From NCBI RefSeq assembly GCF_965208485.1, contig NZ_OZ242344.1:2542001-2606000 (forward strand): a stretch of 64,000 nucleotides of DNA. Reading direction: 5' to 3'. Shown here in pieces: positions 17,050 through 25,989 of the stretch; within the stretch, counting starts at the first letter, position 1; each line of letters begins with the position of its first letter. The notes under the pieces are model-generated. The model was not told the origin of the DNA. It was given only the letters and a program-made list of their open reading frames with translations, and did not search any database. Position numbers and translations under genes: made by a program. The DNA comes from Poriferisodalis sp965208485 (GTDB lineage Bacteria > Actinomycetota > Acidimicrobiia > Acidimicrobiales > Poriferisodalaceae).

Positions 17050-17175
17050 CGGCCTGGACGAGGGCAGCAGCACCCGTGCTTCAAACAGATGAAGCGCCGT
17101 GTGCACAAGCTGGATGGGCTCGGGGGCGCTTCATAACCGCGCGCGGGCACTGCAGCCCTCGCCCAGCCCTCGTCG
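17050..17175 (+). repeat. family A hairpin repeat, copy 4
   Basis: It keeps the inner core (CACCCGTGCTTCAAACAGAT), but the outer stem has changed to CGAGGGCAGCAG pairing with CTGCAGCCCTCG. The change on one arm is matched on the other. It lies about 25 nt after the preceding stop, between convergent genes. Confidence 0.85.
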
Positions 17176-17231
17176 CTCGGGTGCCAGACTGCCTGCGTAC
17201 TAGGCGGCAGCGACTGTCTCGGCGCTGAGTG

Positions 17232-18251
17232 TCAGGCCGCCGAGCACACCTCGGCGATCTGGATGGCGTTGAGCGCGGCGCCTTTGCGGAGGTTGTCGCC
17301 TACTACGAACAGCGCGAGGCCGTGCTCGACCGTGGGGTCGCGGCGGATGCGGCCTACGTAGGACGGGTCGCGGCCTGCTGCCTGCAATGGCGTGGGCACA
17401 TCGGCCAGCTCGACGCCTGGGGCATCAGCCAGCAGCTCGGTGGCCCGCTCGGGCGAGATCGGCAGCTCGAAGCGGAGATTCAGTGCCAGCGAATGCCCTG
17501 TGAACACCGGCACGCGCACACAGGTGCCCGAGACCTCCAAGTCGGGAATGCCGAGAATCTTGCGGCTCTCGTTACGGAGCTTCTGCTCCTCGTCGGTCTC
17601 GCCGCTGCCGTCATCGACGAAGCTGCCTGCCTGGGCCAGCACGTTGTGCGCAATCGGACCCGGGAACTTGTCCGGCGCCGGATGGGTGGCGGCGTCGCCG
17701 TCATAGGTCAGGGCGGCGGCATCGGGATTGGTCGCCTCCAGTGCCTGTTCCAGCTCGTCGACGCCTGCCAGGCCAGCACCAGAGACCGCCTGGTAGGTGG
17801 CTGCCACCATTGAGGTCAAGCCGGCCTCGGCGTGCAGCGGCGCCAGCACCGGCATCGCCGCCATCGTCGTGCAGTTGGGGTTGGCGATGATCCCCTTCGG
17901 CGCGTTGAACACCTCGGGGGCGTTCACCTCCGGCACCACGAGCGGCACATCGGGATCCATGCGCCACGCGGACGAGTTGTCGATCACCGTGGGACCCTGC
18001 GAAGCGACACGCTCAGAGATCGCCAGAGAGGTGGTCTTGCCGGCCGAGAACAGGGCAATGTCGAGTCCGCCGAAGTCGGCCTGCGCGGCATCCTCGACCG
18101 CAACCTCTGATCCGTTCCAAGCAAGCTTGCGGCCGGCCGAGCGAGCTGACGCGAACAGCCGCAGCTCGTCGATGGGGAAGCTTCGCTCGGCCAGGATGGC
18201 TCGCATGACGCCGCCGACCTGACCGGTGGCTCCGACGATTCCTACACGCAT
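17232..18251 (-). CDS. asd: aspartate-semialdehyde dehydrogenase
   Basis: Reduces aspartyl phosphate to aspartate semialdehyde (lysine, threonine, methionine and diaminopimelate synthesis). 339 residues. The NADP motif GIVGATGQVGG is at 4-14, the active-site Cys is in NPNCTTMAAM, and the catalytic His is in VPVFTGHSLALN. lysC lies 277 bp upstream on the same strand; the gap holds a family A hairpin and a 29-bp tandem repeat. Confidence 0.95.
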   Translation of the reverse strand: MRVGIVGATGQVGGVMRAILAERSFPIDELRLFASARSAGRKLAWNGSEVAVEDAAQADFGGLDIALFSAGKTTSLAISERVASQGPTVIDNSSAWRMDPDVPLVVPEVNAPEVFNAPKGIIANPNCTTMAAMPVLAPLHAEAGLTSMVAATYQAVSGAGLAGVDELEQALEATNPDAAALTYDGDAATHPAPDKFPGPIAHNVLAQAGSFVDDGSGETDEEQKLRNESRKILGIPDLEVSGTCVRVPVFTGHSLALNLRFELPISPERATELLADAPGVELADVPTPLQAAGRDPSYVGRIRRDPTVEHGLALFVVGDNLRKGAALNAIQIAEVCSAA

Positions 18252-18305
18252 GAGTCCGAGGCTACCGAGGCTCTTTCTTCAGGCTCTTGGGAATTTCCGC
18301 GTTCC

Positions 18306-18430
18306 CCGGGGTGCGTGAGGGCAGCCGCACCCGTGCTTCACACAGATGAAGCGCTTCGTACGCGAGTCGGATGTGCTTGGGGCGATTCATAACTGCGCGC
18401 GGGCACGGCAGCCCTCACGCACCCCTCGTG
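18306..18430 (+). repeat. family A hairpin repeat, copy 5
   Basis: The outer stem is GTGCGTGAGGGC/GCCCTCACGCAC, different from all other copies but fully paired. It is the one copy in antisense orientation to the flanking genes (lysC-asd). It sits between lysC and asd and could separate their expression. Confidence 0.85.
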
Positions 18431-18445
18431 CTGTTTGTTCCCTAG

Positions 18446-18550
18446 TCGAGGCCGAGTCTGATGCTCCTCGTCAATCGAGGCCGAGTCTGATGCGCCTCGT
18501 CAATCGAGGCCGAGTCTGATGCGCCTCGTCAGTCGAGGCCGAAGGCGGTG
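18446..18550. repeat. 29-bp tandem repeat at the 3' end of lysC
   Basis: Three 29-bp units starting TCGAGGCCGAGTCTGATGC at 18446, 18475 and 18504, plus a partial fourth that is the last codons and stop of lysC. In lysC orientation each unit repeats the terminal codons and a TGA, so the stop region has been copied downstream. It has no spacer structure and is not CRISPR. Confidence 0.9.
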
Positions 18551-19755
18551 TGCAGGGCGACGGTGGCCCGGTCGACGTCTGCCTCGGCTACGACACAGGA
18601 GATGCGGATCGGCGAGGTGGAGATCATCTCGATGTTGATGTTCTCTGAGGCGAGCGTCTCGAACATGGTGGCGGCCACGCCGGGATGGCTGGCCATGCCG
18701 GCGCCGACCAGCGAGACCCTCGCGATGTCCACATCGGTGTTGGCCGACGAGAAGCCCACGGTGTTCACCATGCCCTCGCAGATGGTCCGCACCTCGTCTG
18801 CACCGTCCGCAGGCACGGTGAACGAGATGTCGGTGCGGCCGTGGTCGCCCACGTTCTGCACGATCATGTCGACGATGACCGCCGCATCGGCGAGCGTGCG
18901 GAACACCTTGGCCGCGATCCCCGGCTCGTCCCGCACGCCGACCAGCGTCACCTTGGCCTGCGATGCGTCCGGCACGATGCCTGTCACAATCGGCTGCTCC
19001 ATCTGTCTCGCATTCATGCCTGACTCCGGGTCGACTACCCACGTTCCTGGTTCCCATGTGAATGCCGAGCGCACGTGCAGGGGAACGCCGTACGTGCGGG
19101 CGACTTCAACCGAGCGGGCAGCCGGCTTGGGGCAGCCCATGGCGGTCATCTCGAGCAGCTCGTCAAAGCTGATGCGTGCCAGCTTGCGGGCGCGGGTGCA
19201 CACCCGCGGGTCGGTGGTGAACACACCCGAGACATCGGTGTACAGCTCGCAGGCATCGGCCCCCAGGCCATGCGCCAAGGCGACCGCCGTCGTATCCGAA
19301 CCGCCACGGCCCAGAAACGTCACGTCGTTGTCGGTGGACACACCCTGGGCACCCGCGACCACCGCTACACGACCGGCTTCGAGCGATTCGGTCACGCGCT
19401 TCGGGGTGACCGAGAGAATCTTGGCGTTGCGGTGATTGGTGTCGGTCAGGAATCCGGCCTGGCTGCCGGTGAACGAGTCCGCTGCGACGCCGACATCGTG
19501 CAGCGCCATGCACATCAAGGCGATCGCCTTGCGCTCGCCCGCGGTGATGAGCATGTCCATCTCGCGGCCGGACGGCTCATCGGTGATCTGATCCGCTAGC
19601 CCGATCAGCTCATCGGTCTCCGAACCCATGGCGCTGACGACCAGCACGATCTCATCGCCCCGGCTGCGGCAGTGCTTGACGTGATCGGCCACCTCGCGCA
19701 TGCGCGCGGCACTGGCAACCGATGTTCCACCGAATTTCTGCACGACCAAGGGCAC
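18529..19755 (-). CDS. lysC: aspartate kinase
   Basis: First step of the aspartate pathway. 408 residues: KFGGTSV at 7-13, the kinase core with ITAGERKAIALM and FLGRGGSDTTAVALA, and two ACT domains in the last ~150 residues (VTLVGVRDEPGIAAKVF; VSLVGAGMASHPGVAATMF), as expected for a lysine/threonine feedback-regulated enzyme. Actinobacterial lysC often has an internal start giving a separate regulatory subunit; that cannot be settled here. asd follows on the same strand. Confidence 0.95.
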   Translation of the reverse strand: MPLVVQKFGGTSVASAARMREVADHVKHCRSRGDEIVLVVSAMGSETDELIGLADQITDEPSGREMDMLITAGERKAIALMCMALHDVGVAADSFTGSQAGFLTDTNHRNAKILSVTPKRVTESLEAGRVAVVAGAQGVSTDNDVTFLGRGGSDTTAVALAHGLGADACELYTDVSGVFTTDPRVCTRARKLARISFDELLEMTAMGCPKPAARSVEVARTYGVPLHVRSAFTWEPGTWVVDPESGMNARQMEQPIVTGIVPDASQAKVTLVGVRDEPGIAAKVFRTLADAAVIVDMIVQNVGDHGRTDISFTVPADGADEVRTICEGMVNTVGFSSANTDVDIARVSLVGAGMASHPGVAATMFETLASENINIEMISTSPIRISCVVAEADVDRATVALHTAFGLD

Positions 19756-19958
19756 GCCCGGCGATGGTACCGGGGCGCCTCAGCGGCCCGTTCGGGATTT
19801 TCGGCCATGACGAACCGCCCGGTCACCGCACCCGTCGGTGTGCCCGACAGGGCAACGGGCGGGCCTCGGTAGTGTGACCGTCGGCAAGGGTCGAGAGTCC
19901 TCCACCCCAGCCACACGGCACCGCACGGAACCATGCAGGAGTCACGGGAGCGCAGCTC

Positions 19959-20924
19959 ATGGCCAGCGAGAAGAGACAGCGCCAACGCGAGAATCGCATG
20001 CGGGCGATCGCCGAGGCCGAGCGCGCCAAGAAGCGCTCCGCCACCGGCCGCACGGTGTTGCGGGTCGTGTTTGTCGTGGCTGCAGTACTGATCGCGCTGT
20101 GGCTGTGGAGCGTGTTCAGCGGTGACGACGCCGCCGACAGCGACAGCGAGATTGACGAGATTGACGTCGAAGCACCCGAAGCGGCAGCATTCGAGACCGC
20201 TGAGCCTTCCGCAGACACGACGAGCCCGCGGACCGACGACGAGCCCGTTTCGACATCACCGTCGGCAGACGCCGCCGATGCAGTTCCATCGGAGATTCCG
20301 GAAGGCTGTCCTGCGCTGGACGGCACGAGCGAGCGCGTCATCGACTTCGACACGCGCCAGCCGATGTGCATCGATCCCGCGGCGAGCTACACCGCCGTGT
20401 TCGACACCAGCGAGGGCGAGATGCGGTTCGAGCTCACCGCCGAGGCCACTCCGGAGACGGTGAACAACTTCGTCACGCTGGCCCGCTGGGGCTACTACGA
20501 CGAAACGCTGCTGTTCCGCACTGATCCCTCCATTCACATAATCCAAGGCGGCTCGCCACACACGAATACCGCGTCGGACCCGGGTCCGGGATACACGATT
20601 CCTGACGAACCGCAGTTCGAGGTCGATCCGAACACCGCCAATCCCATCGGGCCGTACCGCTACCGGCCGGGGCAACTGGTCATGGCTCGTGCAGCCGGCT
20701 TCAACTCCGCCGGGGCGCAGTTCTTCATCACCACAGGCACGAACGCGGCGCTGCTGGATTCTCAGGGCACCTATGTGGTGTTCGGCCAGACCGACGACGC
20801 CGGGCTGACGGTCGCCGAAGCCATCATTGGCCTCCACGAGCCGGGCGGGTCCTTAGGCGGGGCGCCTTCGCGTCCGGTGACTGTTCATTCGGTAACCATC
20901 GAGACCGACGCCCTCGGCCGCTAG
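19959..20924 (+). CDS. membrane-anchored cyclophilin-type peptidyl-prolyl isomerase
   Basis: 321 residues. A basic N-terminus (KRQRQRENRMRAIAEAERAKKR) is followed by one helix at about 33-52, an acidic Ser/Thr-rich linker at about 55-115, then a cyclophilin domain (FELTAEATPETVNNFVTLA; GAQFFITTG). The family FHR motif reads FRTDPSIHIIQGG, so the catalytic Arg is present with a small change around it. The domain should face outside. CAGGAGTCACGGGAG precedes the ATG. It is divergent from lysC. Confidence 0.88.
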   Translation: MASEKRQRQRENRMRAIAEAERAKKRSATGRTVLRVVFVVAAVLIALWLWSVFSGDDAADSDSEIDEIDVEAPEAAAFETAEPSADTTSPRTDDEPVSTSPSADAADAVPSEIPEGCPALDGTSERVIDFDTRQPMCIDPAASYTAVFDTSEGEMRFELTAEATPETVNNFVTLARWGYYDETLLFRTDPSIHIIQGGSPHTNTASDPGPGYTIPDEPQFEVDPNTANPIGPYRYRPGQLVMARAAGFNSAGAQFFITTGTNAALLDSQGTYVVFGQTDDAGLTVAEAIIGLHEPGGSLGGAPSRPVTVHSVTIETDALGR

Positions 20925-21070
20925 CGACAGAATGATGTCAACGGCGACCGCTTTGTGGAAGGCTGCTGAGTCGTTGGACGGGACCGCTGCTGAGAAGAAC
21001 CCGACAGTGGAAACGGTACGCCCGCCGACCCATCCGACAGCGTGCTGGCAACAGGCGTAGGCTCGCGCTG

Positions 21071-21778
21071 ATGCAGCGTGAGTCAGAAGACGGCCCAACG
21101 GAACCGCCTGCGTCGGGATGGTCATTCCCACCGGCATCGACAGCGGATGAGAACGGACTGGTGGGAGCGGGTGCCGACCTCGAACCCGGCACGCTGCTCG
21201 ACGCCTACCGGGCGGGATTGTTCCCGATGCCGCTGGGTGACACCATCGGCTGGTGGTCGCCGGACCCGCGCGGCATCCTGCCGCTCAGCTATCTGCGTGT
21301 CAGCCGATCCTTGCGGCGGGCTTGCCGACGCTATGACATTCGCATCAACACCTCTTTTGAACAGGTGCTGGAGTCGTGCGCGGACCCGGCCAGGCCCCAT
21401 GGCTGGATCAGCGACGACATGGGCAACGCCTATATGGCACTGCATGAGCTGGGTTGGGCACACAGTGTCGAGGCCTGGCTTGACGACGAACTGGTGGGCG
21501 GTCTCTACGGCGTTGCCGTGGGCGCCTTCTTCGCCGGCGAATCGATGTTCCACACCGAGAGCGATTCCTCGAAGGTGGCGCTGGTCGCCCTTGTCGACGC
21601 GCTCAAGGTGACGGGCGGAGCCCTGCTGGACGTGCAGTGGACGACCCCGCACTTGGCGGGACTGGGTGCTGTGGAGGTTGAGCGGGAGGCATACCTGGAG
21701 CTGCTGGCCGAGGCCATTGCCCGGCCGCTGCCTGAGATCTGGCTGCGCCCCATGGTCTTCCGCATGCTCGAGGGCTGA
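21071..21778 (+). CDS. aat: leucyl/phenylalanyl-tRNA-protein transferase
   Basis: Adds Leu or Phe to N-terminal Arg/Lys of proteins, marking them for ClpS-ClpAP(C) degradation (N-end rule). 235 residues. Family motifs: AYRAGLFPMP, WWSPDPRGILPL, THGWI-like HGWISDDM, and the active block LVGGLYGVAVGAFFAGESMF with HTESDSSKVALVAL. The C-terminal stretch DVQWTTPHLAGLGA is also typical. Confidence 0.93.
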   Translation: MQRESEDGPTEPPASGWSFPPASTADENGLVGAGADLEPGTLLDAYRAGLFPMPLGDTIGWWSPDPRGILPLSYLRVSRSLRRACRRYDIRINTSFEQVLESCADPARPHGWISDDMGNAYMALHELGWAHSVEAWLDDELVGGLYGVAVGAFFAGESMFHTESDSSKVALVALVDALKVTGGALLDVQWTTPHLAGLGAVEVEREAYLELLAEAIARPLPEIWLRPMVFRMLEG

Positions 21779-21818
21779 CGCCCGTGACAGGAGCTGATGC
21801 GCCGAGGCGCGACCGGCC

Positions 21819-23867
21819 GTGACTGCGTCCGAAGCTCCACGGAGCGACCGGCCGTGGCTGATGCGCACCTACTCGGGCCACTCCACGGCCCAGGCATCCA
21901 ACGAGCTCTACCGGTCGATGCTGGCCAAGGGCCAGACGGGGCTGTCGGTGGCCTTCGATCTCCCGACCCAGACCGGCTATGACCCCGGACACCCGATGGC
22001 GCGTGGCGAGGTGGGCAAGGTCGGCGTGCCAGTGGTGCACCTCGGCCACATGGCCCAGCTCTTGGACGGCATCCCGCCGGACGCCATGAACACCTCGATG
22101 ACCATCAACGCCACGGCGCCATGGCTGCTGAGCCTCTACATCGCCAACGCGCAGAACGCGGGCGTGCCGTCAGAGGTGCTGCGGGGCACGACGCAGAACG
22201 ACATCGTGAAGGAGTACCTGAGCCGGGGCACCTACATCTACAGTCCCGAAGCCAGTCGGCGCCTCACGGTCGATGTGGTGGCCTACTGCTCGGCGCATCT
22301 GCCGCAGTGGAACCCGATCAACGTGTGCAGCTACCACCTGCAGGAAGCCGGCGCGACGCCCACCCAAGAGATCGCCTACGCGCTGGCGACCGCAATCGAT
22401 GTGCTGGACGCTGTGCACGACAGCGGCAAAGTGCCGGCCGAGCGCTTTGACGCCACGGTGGGCAGCATCTCGTTTTTCGTGAACGGCGGCATCCGGTTCA
22501 TCGAGGAGGTCTGCAAAGTGCGGGCCTTCACCCAGATGTGGGATCACATCTGCGCCGAGCGCTACGGCGTGGCCGACCCGAAGCTGCGGCGCTTCCGATA
22601 CGGCGTGCAGGTGAACTCGCTGGGGCTGACCGAGGCGCAGCCCGAGAACAACGTGGCGCGGATCACCCTTGAAGCCCTGGGCGTGACGCTGTCGAAAGGG
22701 GCCCGGACCCGCTCGCTCCAGCTGCCCGCGTGGAACGAGGCGCTAGGGCTGCCGCGGCCCTGGGACCAGCAGTGGTCGCTGCGGATCCAGCAGGTGCTGG
22801 CCCACGAGACCGACCTGCTGGAGTACGGCGACATCTTCGACGGCTCGGTGGTGGTCGAGGGTCGCACGGCTGAGCTGGTGGAGGCGGCGCAAGCTGAGCT
22901 GAACGACGTGCTGGAGATGGGCGGCGCATTTGCCGCGATCGCAGAGCTGAAGCGACGCCTGGTGGCGAGCCACACCGAGCGGGTGCGACAGATCGAGAGC
23001 AGCGAGTTGACCGTGGTGGGGGTGAACGAGTTCACCGAGACGGCGCCGTCGCCGCTGGAGGGCGACGAGTCGATCCTGCGGGTGGATCCCGAGACCGAAG
23101 CTGCGCTGATCGCCGACCTCGAACGCTGGCGAGCCGCACGCGACTCGAACCGGGTCGTCGCCGCGCTGGACGACCTGCGGGTGGCCGCCTCCGGCGAGGT
23201 GAACATCATGGGACCGAGCATCGAGGCGGCACATGCCGGAGTGACGACGGGCGAGTGGGCCCAGGCCCTGCGCGAAGTGTTCGGCGAGTTCCGTGCGCCG
23301 ACCGGTCTCAAGGCTGCGCCGATCGGCGCAGCCGTGGCCCGAGCGGCCCGTGAGCGCAGCGGACAAGAGCGGGAAGCAACAGCCGACGGTGCTGGGGGCG
23401 CTGGATTGCGCTGGTCCGGACTGGCCTCTGTGGCACAGAAGTGCGCGGCCATGGAGGGCGGGCCGCCCCGGGTGCTCGTCGCCAAGCCAGGCTTGGACGG
23501 TCATTCGAATGGGGCCGAGCAGGTGGCGGTCGCAGCACGCGATGCCGGCATGGAAGTGGTGTACGAAGGCATACGCCTGACCCCGGGCCACATTGCTGCG
23601 ACCGCACGCGATGAGGACGTGGACGTGGTGGGCCTGTCGATCCTGTCGGGCAGCCACCTCGAGCTGGTGCCAGAGGTGCTCGCGTGTCTCGACGCCGAGG
23701 GCGTGAACGCTCCGGTGATCGTCGGCGGCATCATCCCGCCCGCAGATCATCAGGCCCTGCGAGATGCCGGGGTGGCCGCGGTCTACACGCCGAAGGACTT
23801 CGAGCTGTCCGCGATCATGGCCGACATCGCCGGCTTGGCCGAGCAGTCACGCATCGACGCCGGCTGA
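21819..23867 (+). CDS. ecm: ethylmalonyl-CoA mutase (MeaA-like), B12-dependent
   Basis: 682-residue single-chain acyl-CoA mutase. The barrel domain (residues 15-520) begins RTYSGHSTAQASNELYR with GLSVAFDLPTQTGYD and NPINVCSYHLQEAGATP, closest in wording to MeaA/ethylmalonyl-CoA mutases rather than the two-subunit methylmalonyl-CoA mutase. The cobalamin domain has DGHSNG near 555 and the GSHLELVPEVL region. Expected reaction: (2R)-ethylmalonyl-CoA to methylsuccinyl-CoA in the ethylmalonyl-CoA pathway; ccr is not in the window. The linker before the B12 domain contains a family B repeat (VARAARERSGQEREA). The GTG at 21819 lies in a local direct repeat (GCGACCGGCCGTG twice). Confidence 0.85.
   Translation: MTASEAPRSDRPWLMRTYSGHSTAQASNELYRSMLAKGQTGLSVAFDLPTQTGYDPGHPMARGEVGKVGVPVVHLGHMAQLLDGIPPDAMNTSMTINATAPWLLSLYIANAQNAGVPSEVLRGTTQNDIVKEYLSRGTYIYSPEASRRLTVDVVAYCSAHLPQWNPINVCSYHLQEAGATPTQEIAYALATAIDVLDAVHDSGKVPAERFDATVGSISFFVNGGIRFIEEVCKVRAFTQMWDHICAERYGVADPKLRRFRYGVQVNSLGLTEAQPENNVARITLEALGVTLSKGARTRSLQLPAWNEALGLPRPWDQQWSLRIQQVLAHETDLLEYGDIFDGSVVVEGRTAELVEAAQAELNDVLEMGGAFAAIAELKRRLVASHTERVRQIESSELTVVGVNEFTETAPSPLEGDESILRVDPETEAALIADLERWRAARDSNRVVAALDDLRVAASGEVNIMGPSIEAAHAGVTTGEWAQALREVFGEFRAPTGLKAAPIGAAVARAARERSGQEREATADGAGGAGLRWSGLASVAQKCAAMEGGPPRVLVAKPGLDGHSNGAEQVAVAARDAGMEVVYEGIRLTPGHIAATARDEDVDVVGLSILSGSHLELVPEVLACLDAEGVNAPVIVGGIIPPADHQALRDAGVAAVYTPKDFELSAIMADIAGLAEQSRIDAG
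23327..23391 (-). repeat. family B repeat, copy 3 (inside ecm)
   Basis: Reverse orientation, with the middle shortened: GTGGCCCGAGCGGCCCGTGA and AAGAGCGGGAAGCAACAG are kept, while the central ~15 bp are deleted. It is read in the same frame as copy 5 in menF. Confidence 0.75.
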
Positions 23868-23938
23868 GGGACGCGGCGCGCCGATGTCATGCGTATCTCG
23901 CTGGGACAGACGCCGAACAGGGAGACGAGGAGCCTGTA

Positions 23939-24481
23939 ATGGACACCGCGGTGCGTCGTAGGCGTCGCCGGACGTGGAAGCTGCTCGTTCCTGGCTTCAT
24001 CGTGCTGTACATCGCGATGATCCCCCTCAACTCCGTGCTGGAGACCGAACATGTCGAGGTCTTCCCGTTCTTCAAGTGGAAGCTCTTCACCACCATCCCC
24101 GACTGGGAGACGTTCGAATACGCCCTCGTCGTCGACTCGATCGACGGGGAGCCGCCGGTCGAGACCTTCTACCTCATCCCGAGCGCGGACGTCCGGGACT
24201 GGAAGGCACTGCGACGCGTCGCGATCGCATGCAACAAGGACCGTGGATGCGATGAAGCGGTCACCGAGGTGCTGCATCCGATCATCCGGCGGGCACTCGG
24301 CGAGCGCAATGTCGACTTCAGCATCATCAGAGCCGATGTGGATCTACGTGACCTGCAAGACAACATCGCCGACTTTGCCGACGGCCGGTTGACCAGGGCC
24401 GAACTCCTTCGACCCGACAAATTGATCGTCCAGTGGAATACCGACACGGGTCGCATCGACACTGCGCTGGATGCCGGCTGA
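23939..24481 (+). CDS. membrane-anchored protein of unknown function
   Basis: 180 residues. A basic start (RRRRRRTWK) is followed by one transmembrane helix at about 15-33 and an outside or peripheral domain with no family I recognise. GAGGAGC precedes the ATG. It ends 4 nt before the HTTM-DCC gene, so the two are almost surely co-translated and may form a complex. Two cysteines (CNKDRGCDE) are present in the domain. Confidence 0.7.
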   Translation: MDTAVRRRRRRTWKLLVPGFIVLYIAMIPLNSVLETEHVEVFPFFKWKLFTTIPDWETFEYALVVDSIDGEPPVETFYLIPSADVRDWKALRRVAIACNKDRGCDEAVTEVLHPIIRRALGERNVDFSIIRADVDLRDLQDNIADFADGRLTRAELLRPDKLIVQWNTDTGRIDTALDAG

Positions 24482-24484
24482 GCC

Positions 24485-25846
24485 ATGTCTGTGCGAATCC
24501 GACGGAATCTGCGACGGGTCCGCACGTCGATTCTCAGCGCCGGCACCACGGAGCATCGAACTCCCGCTGAATTGACTCGCTGTGCAAACAACGTGGTGCT
24601 GCTCAGCCGCTTCTACTACGTGTTCCTCGCCTACCTCGTCGGCACGGCCCACTACCCGTTCGGCGATGCCTATTCCGGAGGTCCGCCGACTGCACCGCTG
24701 TGGCCCATCAGGCTGGCAGAGCAGCTAGTCGGAACCGCCTGGCTGAGGCACGAGCTTGCGCTGATGGCAGCCGGCTTGCTGTTCGCCCTCGGGGCCGCAG
24801 CCAGCCCGCGCATCTTCGTCTTGCGGTTCGGCGCCTTCTTGCACCTGATGCTGCATGTCGCAATCCTCAACTCGTACGGCTCCATCAACCACGGCGTCCA
24901 TGTCCTGCTGCTGGTCGGCTTCGCACTGCTGTTCCTGCCAGGTCGTCGGAGCGACCGACGCCACGAACGGAACAACGTGCGGCCATGCCTGGTGGCCTTG
25001 TGGATGGCACAGAGCGTCATCCTGCTGTCGTACACCCTGTCGGGGATCTGGAAGATCTGGTACGGCCGGCTCGAGCTGTTTGCCTCCGACGCTCTGACGC
25101 GCATCCTGCTGGATCGACTGCTCGCAGAAGCCGACGAGATTCCGATGCTGCTGCCGTTCGTAGCGCAGCGCGACTGGCTGGCGCAGTCGATGTGGTGGAT
25201 GACGCTCTACATCGAGATCTTTGCGATGCTGGTCGTGTTCCGGCCCCACCTGCATCGCCCGATCGGCGCTGTGCTCATGCTGTTCCACATCACCAGCGAC
25301 CTGCTCATGAACATCTCGTTCTCGCTCAACATCGTCATGGTGGGGCTGTTCCTGCTGCTGTCGCCGCTCGCCCCTTCCCGGTTCTCGCTGTCGGGGACCG
25401 TGCGGTCGCTGCCGATCGTGGGCATACCGTTTCGTGCCCTCACACGCCGGCAGCAGTCACAACGGCCGCAACAGGCCAGCCGTGTCTGGCTGGTGTACGA
25501 CGGCGAGTGCCCGATGTGCAGCAACTACGCCCAGTACCTGCGGCTGCAGCAGTCGGTCGACGAATTCGTGCTGGTCGATGCCCGGGGGGGCGGCCCGATC
25601 GTCGATGAGGTCCGCCGGCTGCCGCACGATTTGAACGACGGGATGGTGGTCAAGATCGGCGATCGGCACTACGTCGGGCACGAGGCGCTGCGTGTTCTGG
25701 CGCTGCTGGCGACCGATCGCGGTGCGTTCAACAAGTTTAACCGGCTGGCGTTCAGCTCGCCGCTGGCCGCTCGTCTCACCTACCCGCTGATGAAGGCCGG
25801 CCGCTGGGTGCTGTTGAAGCTGAAGGGTGTGGAGCGGATCCGCTGA
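24485..25846 (+). CDS. HTTM-like membrane protein fused to a DCC-type thiol oxidoreductase domain
   Basis: 453 residues. Residues 35-300 hold about six to eight hydrophobic helices in the arrangement of HTTM/vitamin-K-carboxylase-like proteins. Residues ~330-450 are a DCC (YuxK, DUF393) domain with the signature YDGECPMCSNYAQYL and a following GHEALRVLALL helix. The two-Cys motif suggests thiol-disulfide chemistry at the membrane. It follows the 180-residue membrane protein by 4 nt. The combined activity is unknown. Confidence 0.75.
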   Translation: MSVRIRRNLRRVRTSILSAGTTEHRTPAELTRCANNVVLLSRFYYVFLAYLVGTAHYPFGDAYSGGPPTAPLWPIRLAEQLVGTAWLRHELALMAAGLLFALGAAASPRIFVLRFGAFLHLMLHVAILNSYGSINHGVHVLLLVGFALLFLPGRRSDRRHERNNVRPCLVALWMAQSVILLSYTLSGIWKIWYGRLELFASDALTRILLDRLLAEADEIPMLLPFVAQRDWLAQSMWWMTLYIEIFAMLVVFRPHLHRPIGAVLMLFHITSDLLMNISFSLNIVMVGLFLLLSPLAPSRFSLSGTVRSLPIVGIPFRALTRRQQSQRPQQASRVWLVYDGECPMCSNYAQYLRLQQSVDEFVLVDARGGGPIVDEVRRLPHDLNDGMVVKIGDRHYVGHEALRVLALLATDRGAFNKFNRLAFSSPLAARLTYPLMKAGRWVLLKLKGVERIR

Positions 25847-25857
25847 CGTGTGTGCTT

Positions 25858-25975
25858 CCGGGGCGGACGGGGCAGCTGCACCCATGCTCAGACAGGCGCA
25901 GCGCCGCCCGCTGCTAGGTGGAAGGGCTATGGCGCTGCGAACTGCGCGTGGGTACATCTGCCCCCGCCCTCCCCT
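25858..25975 (+). repeat. family A hairpin repeat, copy 6 (diverged)
   Basis: The most diverged copy: the inner core has become CACCCATGCTCAGACAGGCG, yet the arms still pair (CGGGGCAG with CTGCCCCCG; CCCATGC with GCGTGGG). It lies 11 nt after the preceding stop, between convergent genes. Confidence 0.7.
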
Positions 25976-25989
25976 GGTTCTCTCGGGTC

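Noticed and set aside
18446..18550. CRISPR array
   Set aside because: Units are contiguous 29-bp tandem copies without spacers, and no cas genes are present.
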